A DNA stretch of 64,000 nucleotides from Sporomusa sp. KB1 (GCF_007830295.1 NZ_VLKC01000002.1:1304887-1368886); one strand, 5' to 3'; numbered from the stretch's first letter, positions 53,901-63,043 are shown. Notes: generated by a model not told the origin, from the letters alone. A program made the numbers and translations.

Positions 53901-54591
53901 GGCACTGATAAGATTCCAGCATGGCATCAGGCAAACACTGAGGAAAATATCCTTCAAACATCTCCCAAACAATGCTGATTCCTTCATCACGCTCAGACAC
54001 ATGACAGCACAAACAAGCACGCAACTGCATTTGCCGGAAATAATATTCTTTATTTATATCACTTCTTACAACGGTATTTCCGGCTTTCCCGGCAGAATTG
54101 CGAAACGCCAATAAATCGCTGGAAAATACCACAATGGCTGCGCCGTTATCCAACCTGGAATCTCCGTCAATATTATGCAGAACAGACGAACCAGCAGCAC
54201 GGCGGCAGATTGTCGCGCCTTCTAACTGTAGTCCGGTTTTACGGCATATATCAATCCATCGCTCATCCCGCAAAGACCTGAAAGCTACGGGAATAACCTC
54301 GCTCTGACTAACCTTTTCGTCGAAACCATTTGTCACAAGCATGGTCAGATCGCAACCAGAATTCCACCTGCCCAGTATTTCACCAAAAGCTGACAATAAC
54401 ACTGACAGAGATGAAACCCGATGCACAAGTGCAGCTTTTTGAATCTCATTCCACACAGTCCTGCCAAGTTTGCATTCATTGCGAATAATAGAACATTTAT
54501 CATTTACCGCACCAGCGGATTCTCGCGGCAATTGCGGCCAAGCAGGCAAGCCTTCGCAAGCCATCTTTTCGACTGCTTCCATTTGAGACAT
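50902..54591 (-). CDS. NRPS: half Cy-A-E-PCP (first gene of the siderophore run)
   Basis: A 1229-residue protein. Residues 1 to about 255 match only the C-terminal lobe of a Cy domain (VWNEIQKAALVHRVSSLSVL, then ILGRWNSGCDLTMLV); the N-terminal lobe with the DxxxxDxxS motif is missing. A covers about 280-760 (YIIFTSGSTGEPKGVE) with residues D-L-Y-N-V-S-L-I-W, cysteine-like. A methyltransferase-fold insert (about 800-1090) carries LIGGRSGILALRLL, a degenerate SAM motif. PCP has IGGDSLL with Ser1174. No domain follows. It needs condensation in trans; the free Cy protein at 28558-30069 is a candidate. Fur box and ribosome site AGGGGGGA lie upstream. Confidence 0.9.
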   Translation of the reverse strand: MSQMEAVEKMACEGLPAWPQLPRESAGAVNDKCSIIRNECKLGRTVWNEIQKAALVHRVSSLSVLLSAFGEILGRWNSGCDLTMLVTNGFDEKVSQSEVIPVAFRSLRDERWIDICRKTGLQLEGATICRRAAGSSVLHNIDGDSRLDNGAAIVVFSSDLLAFRNSAGKAGNTVVRSDINKEYYFRQMQLRACLCCHVSERDEGISIVWEMFEGYFPQCLPDAMLESYQCLLNWLAEENWEKSIPDFVPVSQQEVREKTNATVVPVVEKCIHQDFFIHARKNPEHEALFWSEGKINRSMTYGELADRALRMAALLIEKGVAPGEAVAVTLPKGPDQVIAVLAVLAAGAAYVPVGVDQPEGRRNRIYRLGGIRRLITDYAGFSMLSDPGNITVILSGEADKLPPLPHPVAISTDALAYIIFTSGSTGEPKGVEITHKAAFNTILDINKRFSVNQSDRVLAVSALDFDLSVYDLFGLLSAGGGVVLPDESARREAPVWLDLIGRMKVTVWNSVPALLDMLMIAAGEKALPDSLRLVLVSGDWVGLDLYGRLMKKSPICRFIALGGATEASIWSNFFEVTFIDPLWTSIPYGKPLSNQYFRVVDRIGRDCPDMVAGELWIGGIGVARGYRGNPELTDKSFIELEDRRWYCTGDLGRYWPDGNIEFLGRADQQVKLRGYRIELGEIEAVLRQYPEVSQAAAAIAANAGSKQLVAAVVAEFVPVQIHPVSAVSSDSRIMKSLSREMQAKIVEALMVEILSLAELGQDAQKNLSIIEKLQITDGYRPLLQMWLCWLDERQVINAQQGGLLAGPAIREALQYAESLKTGTSHPQEVTEHNSHVLQIGRRLFERLDMYRGILSGKVSAAILLDDDILSPESLAARDQGTIEGIQLIAEKIKHLAKAAGKPIKAALIGGRSGILALRLLEMLDPGDIRFTLLDSAPAMVEAARRRLSSLFHPVTCQRLPDSHIPAELRYSFDVVLAINSLHCYRDPNQGIAVASLLVRQGGRVFALEHSELTPVAAVTAAVLDKAFADFDFERRQAYSPMLPAWRWEKMLMKAGFHHVNSSSVKGSFTELIEGSCPTSRTELDAGSILEFAAKHLPAHMLPEKIEVLPWIPLSANGKIDRTAIAAVFTSGTEVTSGEEMPAGMERQIAEIWKILLDINAVGRNQGFFEIGGDSLLATRFLAAVKEEFGVELPLRQLIEAPSLSQVAAALEGKLSEVDRTMECMEEGEI

Positions 54592-54680
54592 TACCGGTCA
54601 TTCCCCCCTAGTAAAAGTAATTTGATACACCTTTTTGCCTTACTATCACTCCAATATTCTTTTTTCGTTTTAATTAATAC

Positions 54681-54695
54681 TGATAATCATTATCA
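54681..54695. promoter_or_regulatory. Fur box upstream of the siderophore gene run
   Basis: TGATAATCATTATCA, identical to the perfect box in front of feoA, lies 90 bases before the first NRPS start. A TATATT or TAGTAT hexamer about ten bases upstream could be the -10 element. A TTGACA at 54737-54742 is too far (24 bases from TAGTAT) for a normal -35. Confidence 0.87.
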
Positions 54696-54769
54696 TCTAC
54701 AGGAATATACTACCATGTTTTTCACTCTTGCTTCTATGTCAAAAAGGATAAATTACATGGTAAAAAGTA

Positions 54770-54807
54770 TTTAGGCGCAAGAAAGAAAATATCTTCTTGC
54801 GCCTAAA
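54770..54807. terminator. Terminator-like hairpin behind the RND pump gene
   Basis: TTTAGGCGCAAGAA and its exact reverse complement (14 bp) enclose a ten-base loop. On the minus strand ATACTTTTTACC follows. It lies 41 bases past the pump stop codon and separates the import/export operon from the NRPS gene run. Confidence 0.7.
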
Positions 54808-54847
54808 TCAGGTATGCAAAAAACTTTACTCCGGTTCGAACCTGATC

Positions 54848-57800
54848 CTACTGTAATAAGCTTCCGGTCTCTGCTTGTTCTGCCTGAGATAGCTTTAGTC
54901 CCTCCGGCTGTGCCCTATACCAGGTGGCGTACATCGCAGGCAGCACCAACAGGGTCAATATGGTAGCGCCGAAAAGACCGCCGGCGATCGCTACCGCCAT
55001 CGGTCCCCAAAACACATTCGACATAAGGGGCACCATCCCCAGGATAGCTGCCGCGGCGGTAAGCATAATCGGACGGAAGCGGGTGACGGCAGCGTTAATA
55101 ATGGACTCCCAGACAGTCTCTCCGGCTTTCAGGTGCTGCTCAATCTGGTCAATGAGAATGACGGAGTTGCGCATAATAATACCGGACAACGCTAAAATGC
55201 TGAGTTGCACCACAAAGCCCATAGGGCGCCCGGTCAAGAACAGGCTTACACTGACACCAATCAGCCCCAGCGGGGCGGTCAGCAGCGTGAGCAGCATCTT
55301 TGGTATACTATGGAGTTGCAGCATCAGCAGGGTGACAATGGCTACAATCATCAACGGTACAGGCTGTAATATCCAGCCACTGGCCTTCAGGCTGCTTTCC
55401 AGGGAACCGCCAATATCGATGCTGTAGCCCGGCGGCAGCGAGGAACGTAAGTCCTCCAGATCTTTATACACCGCTTTGGTTGCATTGTTGCCCAGTATGC
55501 CCTCGACCGTATTGGCCTGAACGGTAATCGTTGGCTTTAAATTACGGCGCCAGATCAGTCCTTCCTCTGCCTCATAGCTGATTTTGGCGATTTGATCCAA
55601 AGGAACGAATTGACCGCCACCGGTGTGGATATTCAGATCTTTGACCAGGGACAAGTCGCAGCGGCTGGCCGAGTCAAGCCGGAATACAATGCCGATGGTT
55701 TTATCCCTTTCCCGGAACTCGGCAATGGCCGAGCCTGACAACAGTGACTGCAGGTTGGCGGCCAGGGTCTGACTCTCAATCCCCAGTATGCGTACCTTAT
55801 CCTGATCGATATCCAGGCGCAGAACTTTACTCTTTTCGTTCCAGTCAAGATTGGCTTCGGTAATCATCGGGTTGATTGCTAGCTGATCCAATACCTGTCC
55901 GGCAATTTCACGGACTTTATCATGATCATGACCGGTTACCCGCAGCATGACAGAATAGGGGTAGGACGGACCGGTTTTAATAAATTTGATATTGCCGCGC
56001 ACTTGGGGAAACTCAGTATCCAGCAGATTTTTAGCCTGTTTGGCCAGTTTGTCACGGAAATCAACGTCTTTGGCCACAAAAATAAACTGAGCAAAATTTG
56101 TATTTGGATAAACAGCCTCGGCGGTAAGAACAAAACGTGGCGCTCCTTTTCCCACATAATAGGAGTAGTTGACCAAGCCGGCCTCAGCGGTAAGTCTTTG
56201 AACAAAGCGTGCGGCTTCCTGTTCTGTAGCCTGCAGGGAAGCTCCCTGCGGCAAACGCATATCCACGATGAGCTCCGGCCGGCTGGATTCAGGGAAAAAC
56301 TCCTGCTTTACCTGGCCCATCAGAAAAGCGGAACCAATAAAACAGATGACGGTAAGGAACAGCACCTTTTTGCGCTGAACCAGACACCATGTCAATAGCT
56401 GTTTGAACAAACAATAAAAGCGGGTGTTGTACAGCTCCTTACCAGGAACGCTGCCAGCAGTGGAACTCGTAACAAGGCTGTAGCCTAACAGGGGAGTAAC
56501 CAATACTGATACGCCCCAGGAGATCAAGAGGGCGATGGTAATTACCGAAAAGATGCTGCCAACGAATTCGGAAGCCGTGCCTTGAGAAAACCCGATCGGG
56601 ATAAACCCAGCGCAGGTAATCAGCGTCCCGGTTAGCATTGGAAACGAAGTGGCCTCATAGGCGTAGCAGGCAGCGTCAAAGCGGTTCCAGCCCTGCTGCA
56701 GCCTGACGGTCATTATCTCAATAGCGATAATGGCGTCATCCACCAATAGACCCAGTGAAAGTATCAAAGCTCCCAGTGAGATTTTATGAAGATCGATCCC
56801 CCCCACTTTCATAACGACGAATACGCCGGTAATTACCAGGGGGATGCATAGGGCCACAACAATACCGGAGCGCGCGCCCAGGCTGAGAAAGCAGACGATT
56901 AAAACGATAGCTACCGCCTCGGCCAGGGATCTTATGAAATCATTAATCGACTGCTGGACCATGTCCGGCTGATCGGCAACGGTATTAAGTTCCAGTCCCA
57001 AGGGGAGCTGCTGTTTAATTTGGGTTAGGGTCCTATCCAGGTTTGTGCCAAGGTCGAGAATATTTCCCCCCTTATCCATAGATAAAGCCAGCCCGATCGC
57101 CGGCTGGCCGTTATAAAACATCCTTGGATCCGGGGGATCGCTGTAACCACGGGTAATCCGAGCGACATCGCCCAAACGCAGGTTGTGCCCTCCAGCCCGG
57201 ACAGGCAGGTTTTTTACATCGTCCAGATTTTCAAACATACCGCTTACCCGCAGGTAGACATTGTCAGCCGCGGTTTCCAGCATGCCGGAAGGAGCCATAG
57301 CATTTTGCGCCTTCACGACGTTCATCATATCTGACGGGACCAGACCCAACTGCGCCAGTTTGGCGTTTTCCAGTTCAATATAAATTTTTTCGGTTTGTAC
57401 GCCGATAACATCTACTTTTCTGACGCCTGACACATCAACCAGGATGCGTCGAATTTTTTCCGCACGTTCCCGTAGCTCTTCATAACTATAACCATCGCCT
57501 GTCAGGGCATAAATGCAGCCAAACACATCGTCAAACCGGTCATTGTAATAAGGCCCGTCAACGCCCTGAGGCAACGCGGGCTTGATATCATTCACCATAT
57601 TGCGCACTTCCAGCCAGATGGGACGGATCTGATCACCTTTGACCGCATCATCCTTCAGGACAACATAAATAACAGACTGACCGGGAGTAGAATAGCTTCT
57701 CAGGTAATCCAGCCCTGGGGTGTCCTGCAGTTTCTTCTCAATTTTATCAGTGACCTGCTCTTCCACCTGACGGGCACTAGCACCCGGCCAGTTAACCGAC

Positions 57801-57949
57801 ACAACCATCTGTCGGATGGTAAAATCGGGATCTTCCATGCGGCCCAGATTCCTATAGGAAAAAATCCCAGCAATAAAGATAACTACCAAAAAATAATAAA
57901 CCAGTTGTTTATGATGGAGCGCCCATTCTGTAAGATTAAAATTTTTCAT
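54848..57949 (-). CDS. RND efflux pump, inner-membrane subunit (AcrB/MexB-like)
   Basis: A 1033-residue RND transporter with 12 membrane segments and two large periplasmic regions. Features: NLTEWALHHKQLVYYFLVV start, VSVNWPGASARQVEEQVTDK, the TM4 motif LGLLVDDAIIAIE with the proton-relay aspartates, and IMRNSVILIDQIE in the second half. The family exports drugs, metals or siderophores with proton energy. It overlaps the adaptor gene by four bases (ATGA). Location next to the TonB receptor suggests it exports or recycles the siderophore, but a general drug pump is possible. No outer-membrane channel (TolC type) gene is in the window. Confidence 0.92.
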   Translation of the reverse strand: MKNFNLTEWALHHKQLVYYFLVVIFIAGIFSYRNLGRMEDPDFTIRQMVVSVNWPGASARQVEEQVTDKIEKKLQDTPGLDYLRSYSTPGQSVIYVVLKDDAVKGDQIRPIWLEVRNMVNDIKPALPQGVDGPYYNDRFDDVFGCIYALTGDGYSYEELRERAEKIRRILVDVSGVRKVDVIGVQTEKIYIELENAKLAQLGLVPSDMMNVVKAQNAMAPSGMLETAADNVYLRVSGMFENLDDVKNLPVRAGGHNLRLGDVARITRGYSDPPDPRMFYNGQPAIGLALSMDKGGNILDLGTNLDRTLTQIKQQLPLGLELNTVADQPDMVQQSINDFIRSLAEAVAIVLIVCFLSLGARSGIVVALCIPLVITGVFVVMKVGGIDLHKISLGALILSLGLLVDDAIIAIEIMTVRLQQGWNRFDAACYAYEATSFPMLTGTLITCAGFIPIGFSQGTASEFVGSIFSVITIALLISWGVSVLVTPLLGYSLVTSSTAGSVPGKELYNTRFYCLFKQLLTWCLVQRKKVLFLTVICFIGSAFLMGQVKQEFFPESSRPELIVDMRLPQGASLQATEQEAARFVQRLTAEAGLVNYSYYVGKGAPRFVLTAEAVYPNTNFAQFIFVAKDVDFRDKLAKQAKNLLDTEFPQVRGNIKFIKTGPSYPYSVMLRVTGHDHDKVREIAGQVLDQLAINPMITEANLDWNEKSKVLRLDIDQDKVRILGIESQTLAANLQSLLSGSAIAEFRERDKTIGIVFRLDSASRCDLSLVKDLNIHTGGGQFVPLDQIAKISYEAEEGLIWRRNLKPTITVQANTVEGILGNNATKAVYKDLEDLRSSLPPGYSIDIGGSLESSLKASGWILQPVPLMIVAIVTLLMLQLHSIPKMLLTLLTAPLGLIGVSVSLFLTGRPMGFVVQLSILALSGIIMRNSVILIDQIEQHLKAGETVWESIINAAVTRFRPIMLTAAAAILGMVPLMSNVFWGPMAVAIAGGLFGATILTLLVLPAMYATWYRAQPEGLKLSQAEQAETGSLLQ

Positions 57950-59070
57950 GAGCGGTCACCACTGGCAATTCGTATTTGTTGGCCGTCCCGCAGTTTGTGA
58001 ACGCCGGCCGTGACAATGGTTTCGCCAGGCTGCAATCCAGCCAGCACCTGAATGGTGTCGCTGCTGCCAACACCGACAGTAACAGGGCGCAGGCCGACAG
58101 TATTGTCTTTGACCACCCAGACTCTGGGAGTATCCCCTGTTTGATACAGGGCCGACAAGGGAATAGTGATTGCCGCTGCCTGTTGGTCGGCAGCAGTTAC
58201 CAAGACGGCTGCCGTCATGCCCAGTTTGACTTCCGGCGGTGGCGTGACTAAGGTGATACGCACTTTGTAAGTACGGCTAGTTGCGTTAGCCATTGGTGCA
58301 ATTTCTCTGATGCTGCCGTCTACCGTAATACTAGGCAGAGCCCAGAAGGTCACTTTGCATTGGGTGGCTTGGCGCAAGTCTTCCAGCCGGTTTTCCGGGA
58401 TGCTAATTTCGATTTCCCGCTCTCCGTCCCGCACGATTGTCAGCACAGTCTGGCCAGCGCTAACCACCTGGCCAATTTCAGCGCCAATTGCGGCAATGAC
58501 ACCTGGTTGATCGGCAACCAGCAGGGTATAGTCGAGTTTATTGGCGCCCTGTTCATGCTGGGCCGCTGCCCGGTGAACTTCCGCCAGAGCAACGTCATAG
58601 GAATTTTGGTACTGGTCGAACTGAGCACGGCTGACAGCCGCCTGCTCATATAACTGCCGGTAGCGGCTTAGATTGCTTTCAGCCAATTTTAGCTGAGCCT
58701 GAGCAGCCATAAGTTGCGCGGAACTGCTGTTTGCCGCTTGCTGCAGGTCTTTGGGTTCAAGCTGCATAAGCACCTCTCCTGCCTGAACAGTGGCACCCAG
58801 ATCTACACTGCGTCTGATTATCTTCCCGCCGACCTGGAAGGCCAACTGGCTTTCATAACGGCCGCGCACTTCGCCCGGATAGGTGTAAGAGCGGGACGTT
58901 TCCACAGCATTGACCATTACTGTACGAACTAAGGGAATGTTCGTATCAACCGTTGGTTTTGCCTGGTGATTTTCTTTCCACAAAACGCCACCGATGATAC
59001 AAATGATCATGACAGCAGCGGCTAACCCATAATACCATTTCTTTTTTCCTTTCACTATATGATATTGCAC
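57946..59070 (-). CDS. RND periplasmic adaptor protein (MFP)
   Basis: About 374 residues: one N-terminal membrane anchor (WYYGLAAAVMIICIIGGVLW), a biotinyl-lipoyl-like domain (YPGEVRGRYESQLAFQVGGK, GATVQAGEVLMQLEP), an alpha-hairpin, and a beta-barrel with ALPSITVDGSIREIAPMANA. The frame extends 59 codons further up, but GGGAGG seven bases before the GTG at 59070 fixes the start. It links the pump encoded next to an outer-membrane channel. Confidence 0.9.
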   Translation of the reverse strand: MQYHIVKGKKKWYYGLAAAVMIICIIGGVLWKENHQAKPTVDTNIPLVRTVMVNAVETSRSYTYPGEVRGRYESQLAFQVGGKIIRRSVDLGATVQAGEVLMQLEPKDLQQAANSSSAQLMAAQAQLKLAESNLSRYRQLYEQAAVSRAQFDQYQNSYDVALAEVHRAAAQHEQGANKLDYTLLVADQPGVIAAIGAEIGQVVSAGQTVLTIVRDGEREIEISIPENRLEDLRQATQCKVTFWALPSITVDGSIREIAPMANATSRTYKVRITLVTPPPEVKLGMTAAVLVTAADQQAAAITIPLSALYQTGDTPRVWVVKDNTVGLRPVTVGVGSSDTIQVLAGLQPGETIVTAGVHKLRDGQQIRIASGDRS

Positions 59071-59146
59071 TTCATTTCCTCCCTTGCGCAGTGCTAAAGC
59101 CGATATCTTTTTCCGGATGTAAAAAAGTTGTCCTGTGAATGATGGT

Positions 59147-59187
59147 GGGGAAAGAGCGACAGATTTTGATCCTGTTACTCTTTCCCC
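59147..59187. other. Stem-loop in the receptor-adaptor gap
   Basis: GGGGAAAGAG and CTCTTTCCCC (10 bp) enclose an inner ACAG/CTGT pair. No T-tract follows. It lies in the 213-base gap between the receptor stop (59284) and the adaptor start (59070), which otherwise holds nothing I can identify. It may partly uncouple expression of receptor and pump. Confidence 0.5.
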
Positions 59188-59283
59188 GTTTGATTTTGTT
59201 TGTATAACCCTGTTTATTGTACTCCTGCAGGCGAATGAATACTTCACCAGCCACCCTTTGCGGTATGGACCGTTTGCCGGTAG

Positions 59284-61281
59284 TTACATACGCCCTTCCA
59301 CACCAAAAACAAATTGCCTCGACGACATTGGCAGAGCTCCGGCAGCCATACTCCCATCAGACAGGTATGCCGTATCTTTTGCATAAGTTGTTTCATAAGC
59401 CCGGTTGGTTAAATTATATACTTTGGCGTAAACTTTGATATTAGGCTTAATTTGATAGCTTGCAGCCACATCCAGCACCCAATACTGTCTGGAGGTAAAA
59501 GCCTCGAGACTACGGCCGGTAGCGCCGCGCCCCATGACATTGACATTCCATGCATCATTATGATAGAGGAAACCTAAGCGATAAAAATTAGGATTACTGT
59601 TGGCTATGTCCAGCTGATACCCAAGACCACTATCGTCATTCTTCTCTTTCACCTTTAAATAAGAATAACCGGCAGTCATATCCCAGTGCTTGGCAAGCGG
59701 CTGTGTTATAGATAAATCAAAACCTTGTTTTTTCTGTTCCGCGATATTATACGGCTGCCACATCTGCATTCCACTAGCATAACTATAGACTTTAGTACCC
59801 AAAGCATCTTTTAAGTGAGTACTGAACACATTGGCCTGAATTGCCGTTCCACCAGATAAAGTGGTATTGATGCCAAGGGTAACAGTATCTCCTTTTTCCG
59901 GCTTAAGATTGGGATTGCTTAAATAATAACTCCCATCGGGAAGAAATAAGTCGACCGCATCAGGACCTCTATATACCTGACCCCAGGATAGATAGGCATT
60001 AGTACTGTCGTTCACTTTGCGGTTAAGACTTAACCGGACAGTTGACGCACCGTCATATTCACTGGAATCATCCTTACGAAAGCCGGTAGTGAGTGTCCAG
60101 AGAGAATCAAATGCCCAACGATCTTCCAAAAACAACCCTAGATTACGGATTTTTTTACCGTCATAACCGGTAGGTATGGCATCATAAATCTTACTATCAA
60201 CCTGCGTATTGCGCCAGTCAAACCCTCCCAGCAGGGTATGGCGATCACTCAAACGCCGGGTTTGATTCCATTCGATACCGTCTGCTTCTGTTCTATACCA
60301 GGAACTATATGTATTATATTTATATCGATCCCAAAGAAAATTGGAATGATTACGATAGATTTGCAGATTATTGGTCACATTCTCGCCTTGCTGCCACCGG
60401 TAAGCCAATGAAACATTATTCTGGATAGTATGGCGGGAGGCATTGGGACTGTATAAAACAAAACCTGGCTTGGTTATCGTCTGATTAGCATCTTCGTCCA
60501 GATGATTAAAATAAAAAGTCAGTGTCTTACCTTCACCAAGCTCTTTATCAATCCTAACTGAGGCTTTTTCTCTGCTAAAATCACTGTTATCCATGGTAAC
60601 AACTTTACCAGTGGACGGATCTTTGTATTCATAATTATCCTGTGTCTGACGTTCGAACGTGAATATATAACCGGTATCCCCGCTTTTACCGCTGCTTTGT
60701 AGGCTGTACCGTCTTGCACCCCAGCTGCCAAATTCGGTTGATACCGTAGAACTGGGTTCCGCCCCTTTCCGGGTAATGATATTAATGACACCGCCAACAC
60801 CATTACTACCATAGAGTGATGAGGCTGCCCCCCGTACCACTTCAATTTTTTCCACACTGTTCATATTAGGTAGTTCATTTAAATTGTAGCCACTCTTACT
60901 GAAACTTGTCCGCTGTTCCCCGTTAATCTTCCGGCCGTCTACTAAAACAACTACCCGGTTATCACCATTAAGGATAATGGAAGATTCTTCCCCAGCACTG
61001 CCGCCTTCCGTCTTTACAATAACACCTGCCTGTGTCAGCGCTTCTGAAATAGTAGAAAGGTTTTTTTGTTCAATCTCCTTACGCCCTATCACCGTAACAT
61101 TGGCCGCGGTTTCGGATACTTTTGTCGGCATTCGACTGGCCGTCACCACATATTCGTCCAGATTGAATTCCGCCTCTGCTACTTTGGCTTCCGCTTCCTC
61201 CGCCACTACCCTCTCCGGTGCACCCAGTAATAGCGCACTGCCCAAAAACATGTACAATAATTGCTTTTGCCTCTTCTTCAT
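59284..61281 (-). CDS. TonB-dependent outer-membrane receptor
   Basis: A 665-residue receptor. It begins with a signal peptide (MKKRQKQLLYMFLGSALLLG) and a TonB box-like segment (DEYVVTASRMP). The plug domain follows (ANVTVIGRKEIEQKNLSTIS, then VVVLVDGRKING, VEKIEVVRGAASSLYGSNGV, GGVINIITRKG), then a 22-strand-type barrel with aromatic-rich turns and a C-terminal FVFGVEGRM. The fold is BtuB/FepA-like. The ligand is inferred to be the ferric siderophore because the flanking genes encode YbtP/YbtQ-like ABC proteins and the NRPS. GGAGGGGGAG precedes the ATG. The Fe-siderophore role is an inference from context. Confidence 0.9.
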   Translation of the reverse strand: MKKRQKQLLYMFLGSALLLGAPERVVAEEAEAKVAEAEFNLDEYVVTASRMPTKVSETAANVTVIGRKEIEQKNLSTISEALTQAGVIVKTEGGSAGEESSIILNGDNRVVVLVDGRKINGEQRTSFSKSGYNLNELPNMNSVEKIEVVRGAASSLYGSNGVGGVINIITRKGAEPSSTVSTEFGSWGARRYSLQSSGKSGDTGYIFTFERQTQDNYEYKDPSTGKVVTMDNSDFSREKASVRIDKELGEGKTLTFYFNHLDEDANQTITKPGFVLYSPNASRHTIQNNVSLAYRWQQGENVTNNLQIYRNHSNFLWDRYKYNTYSSWYRTEADGIEWNQTRRLSDRHTLLGGFDWRNTQVDSKIYDAIPTGYDGKKIRNLGLFLEDRWAFDSLWTLTTGFRKDDSSEYDGASTVRLSLNRKVNDSTNAYLSWGQVYRGPDAVDLFLPDGSYYLSNPNLKPEKGDTVTLGINTTLSGGTAIQANVFSTHLKDALGTKVYSYASGMQMWQPYNIAEQKKQGFDLSITQPLAKHWDMTAGYSYLKVKEKNDDSGLGYQLDIANSNPNFYRLGFLYHNDAWNVNVMGRGATGRSLEAFTSRQYWVLDVAASYQIKPNIKVYAKVYNLTNRAYETTYAKDTAYLSDGSMAAGALPMSSRQFVFGVEGRM

Positions 61282-61297
61282 ACATTCTCCCCCTCCA

Positions 61298-63043
61298 TTA
61301 ATTCAAAGCCTGATTAATTTTCCAGCTCCCTGCCTGCATTCGTCTGTGCCAGAAATCATGATATTGGCCTTTCTCCGCAATAAGCTCATGATGGGCGCCG
61401 CTTTGGACAATCCTGCCGTCATCAATCACCAGTATTTGGTCAGCATTTTTTATCGTCGCTAATCGATGGGCAATGACAACCAGGGTTTTATCTTTTACAA
61501 GCTCATTAATGGCCATTTGGATATGCTTTTCATTATCCGGGTCTATACTTGCCGTCGCTTCATCAAGCAGGATAATCGGCGCGTCTTTGAGGATTGCCCT
61601 GGCGATAGAAATTCGCTGCTTTTCACCTCCTGACAAGGATGAGCCGCCTTCGCCCACCATAGTTTCATAGCCCTGTTCCAATTCCATGATAAAATCATGG
61701 CAGCCGGCCTTGCAGCAGGCTGTCACCACTTCTTCCATTGTGGCAGTGGGCCTGCCGAATTTAATATTATTCAGGATTGTATCGTTAAACAGGTATACAT
61801 TTTGAAACACCATACTGATGTTTTTCAGCAGGCTGTCGCAGGTCATTTCTTTGACATTAACGCCGCCGATTTTTACCTCGCCTTCCTGCACATCCCAAAA
61901 CCGGGCAATCAGATTGGCAATTGTGGTTTTGCCACAACCGGATCTACCGACAAGGGCTGTCATACTGTGCTCCGGCACAGTAAAACTAACATGATGCAGA
62001 ATGTTTTCTTGTTCATAAGCAAAGGAAACATCGTTAACCTCAATAGCGAAATGGGGTAAAGCGATATCTTTCCCATTTTCATCAATAATTTCTGCATTAT
62101 TAATCGCATCATATCGATTGAGAGCGGCTTCAATAATACGTACCTTAACACTCAGAATACCTAACGCTTTAAAGGGCAGATAAAACTGAAAAATGAATAT
62201 GACCATCATCAACATAAAAGAGAGATCTATCGTTTGCTTGAGAGCAAAATAGGAAGACGCAATAATTGTTAATCCAATTCCCAAAGTAAAACAGTTATCA
62301 AAACGTACGCTGGGGGGAATAAATTTTTCTTCGAAATCAATCATTGCATCCCGGTATTTTTCAAATTCCCGATTTATTTTTTTGGCCTGTGCCCCAGTCA
62401 TATTGAAGGCTTTAATCACCGAGATTCCTTTTACATATTCAAGGACGGCACTAACGAGCTGAGACTGGGTCTCCTGTCTGACAACTGATTGATGTTTTAC
62501 CACCTTTTGCATTCTGTCTAGCATTAAAAAAGCTAAAATCAAAGTAATAAAAGAAATCATTCCAATCCTGTAATCCAAAACAGTTAATATAACAACACCA
62601 ATTGCCGTGCTCAAATAACCTCTGATGATATAGGAAAGCGTTGACATGGAATGTTCTTCGACAAAAACCAAATCGGATGTAATCACCGCGGTAATATCGC
62701 CAATCTTCCCTTCCGAGAAATATCCCATTGGCAACCTTTTTAAGCGGTCTCCCATCTTCATTCTTTCTCTGGCTAAAATTTCATAGCCTGCACCGCTTTG
62801 TAAGTCGTCTACCAGCCGTTTCGACAGAGCCCTAAGCACTACACTGGTAATTACAACAATACCAGCTAGCCAGGCATCACGGATTGTGACACTGCCTGAT
62901 ACCATTTTAATGAGGATAAATAAAACGGAAATAATCGGAACTTGTGCAAATATGGCTTCCAAAATACTAAAAAGAAAAGCAATCTTTATCTTTGCTGCAT
63001 ATTCCCCAGCCAGATGCAATAGTCTGTTGATTATCCTAAGCAT
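61298..63043 (-). CDS. ABC half-transporter, YbtQ/IrtB-like
   Basis: A 581-residue protein with an N-terminal exporter-type membrane domain (about 1-310, six segments) and a C-terminal ATPase. Walker A is GRSGCGKTT, signature SLSGGEKQR, Walker B IILLDEATASID, H-loop VIAHRL. In yersiniabactin and mycobactin systems, pairs of such exporter-fold half-transporters import the ferric siderophore across the inner membrane. It overlaps the next gene upstream by eight bases, so the two should form a heterodimer. Confidence 0.85.
   Translation of the reverse strand: MLRIINRLLHLAGEYAAKIKIAFLFSILEAIFAQVPIISVLFILIKMVSGSVTIRDAWLAGIVVITSVVLRALSKRLVDDLQSGAGYEILARERMKMGDRLKRLPMGYFSEGKIGDITAVITSDLVFVEEHSMSTLSYIIRGYLSTAIGVVILTVLDYRIGMISFITLILAFLMLDRMQKVVKHQSVVRQETQSQLVSAVLEYVKGISVIKAFNMTGAQAKKINREFEKYRDAMIDFEEKFIPPSVRFDNCFTLGIGLTIIASSYFALKQTIDLSFMLMMVIFIFQFYLPFKALGILSVKVRIIEAALNRYDAINNAEIIDENGKDIALPHFAIEVNDVSFAYEQENILHHVSFTVPEHSMTALVGRSGCGKTTIANLIARFWDVQEGEVKIGGVNVKEMTCDSLLKNISMVFQNVYLFNDTILNNIKFGRPTATMEEVVTACCKAGCHDFIMELEQGYETMVGEGGSSLSGGEKQRISIARAILKDAPIILLDEATASIDPDNEKHIQMAINELVKDKTLVVIAHRLATIKNADQILVIDDGRIVQSGAHHELIAEKGQYHDFWHRRMQAGSWKINQALN

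Noticed and set aside
59147..59187. Operator or Fur site between receptor and adaptor genes
   Set aside because: The inverted repeat is GC-rich and does not match the Fur consensus; it is better described as an RNA hairpin.
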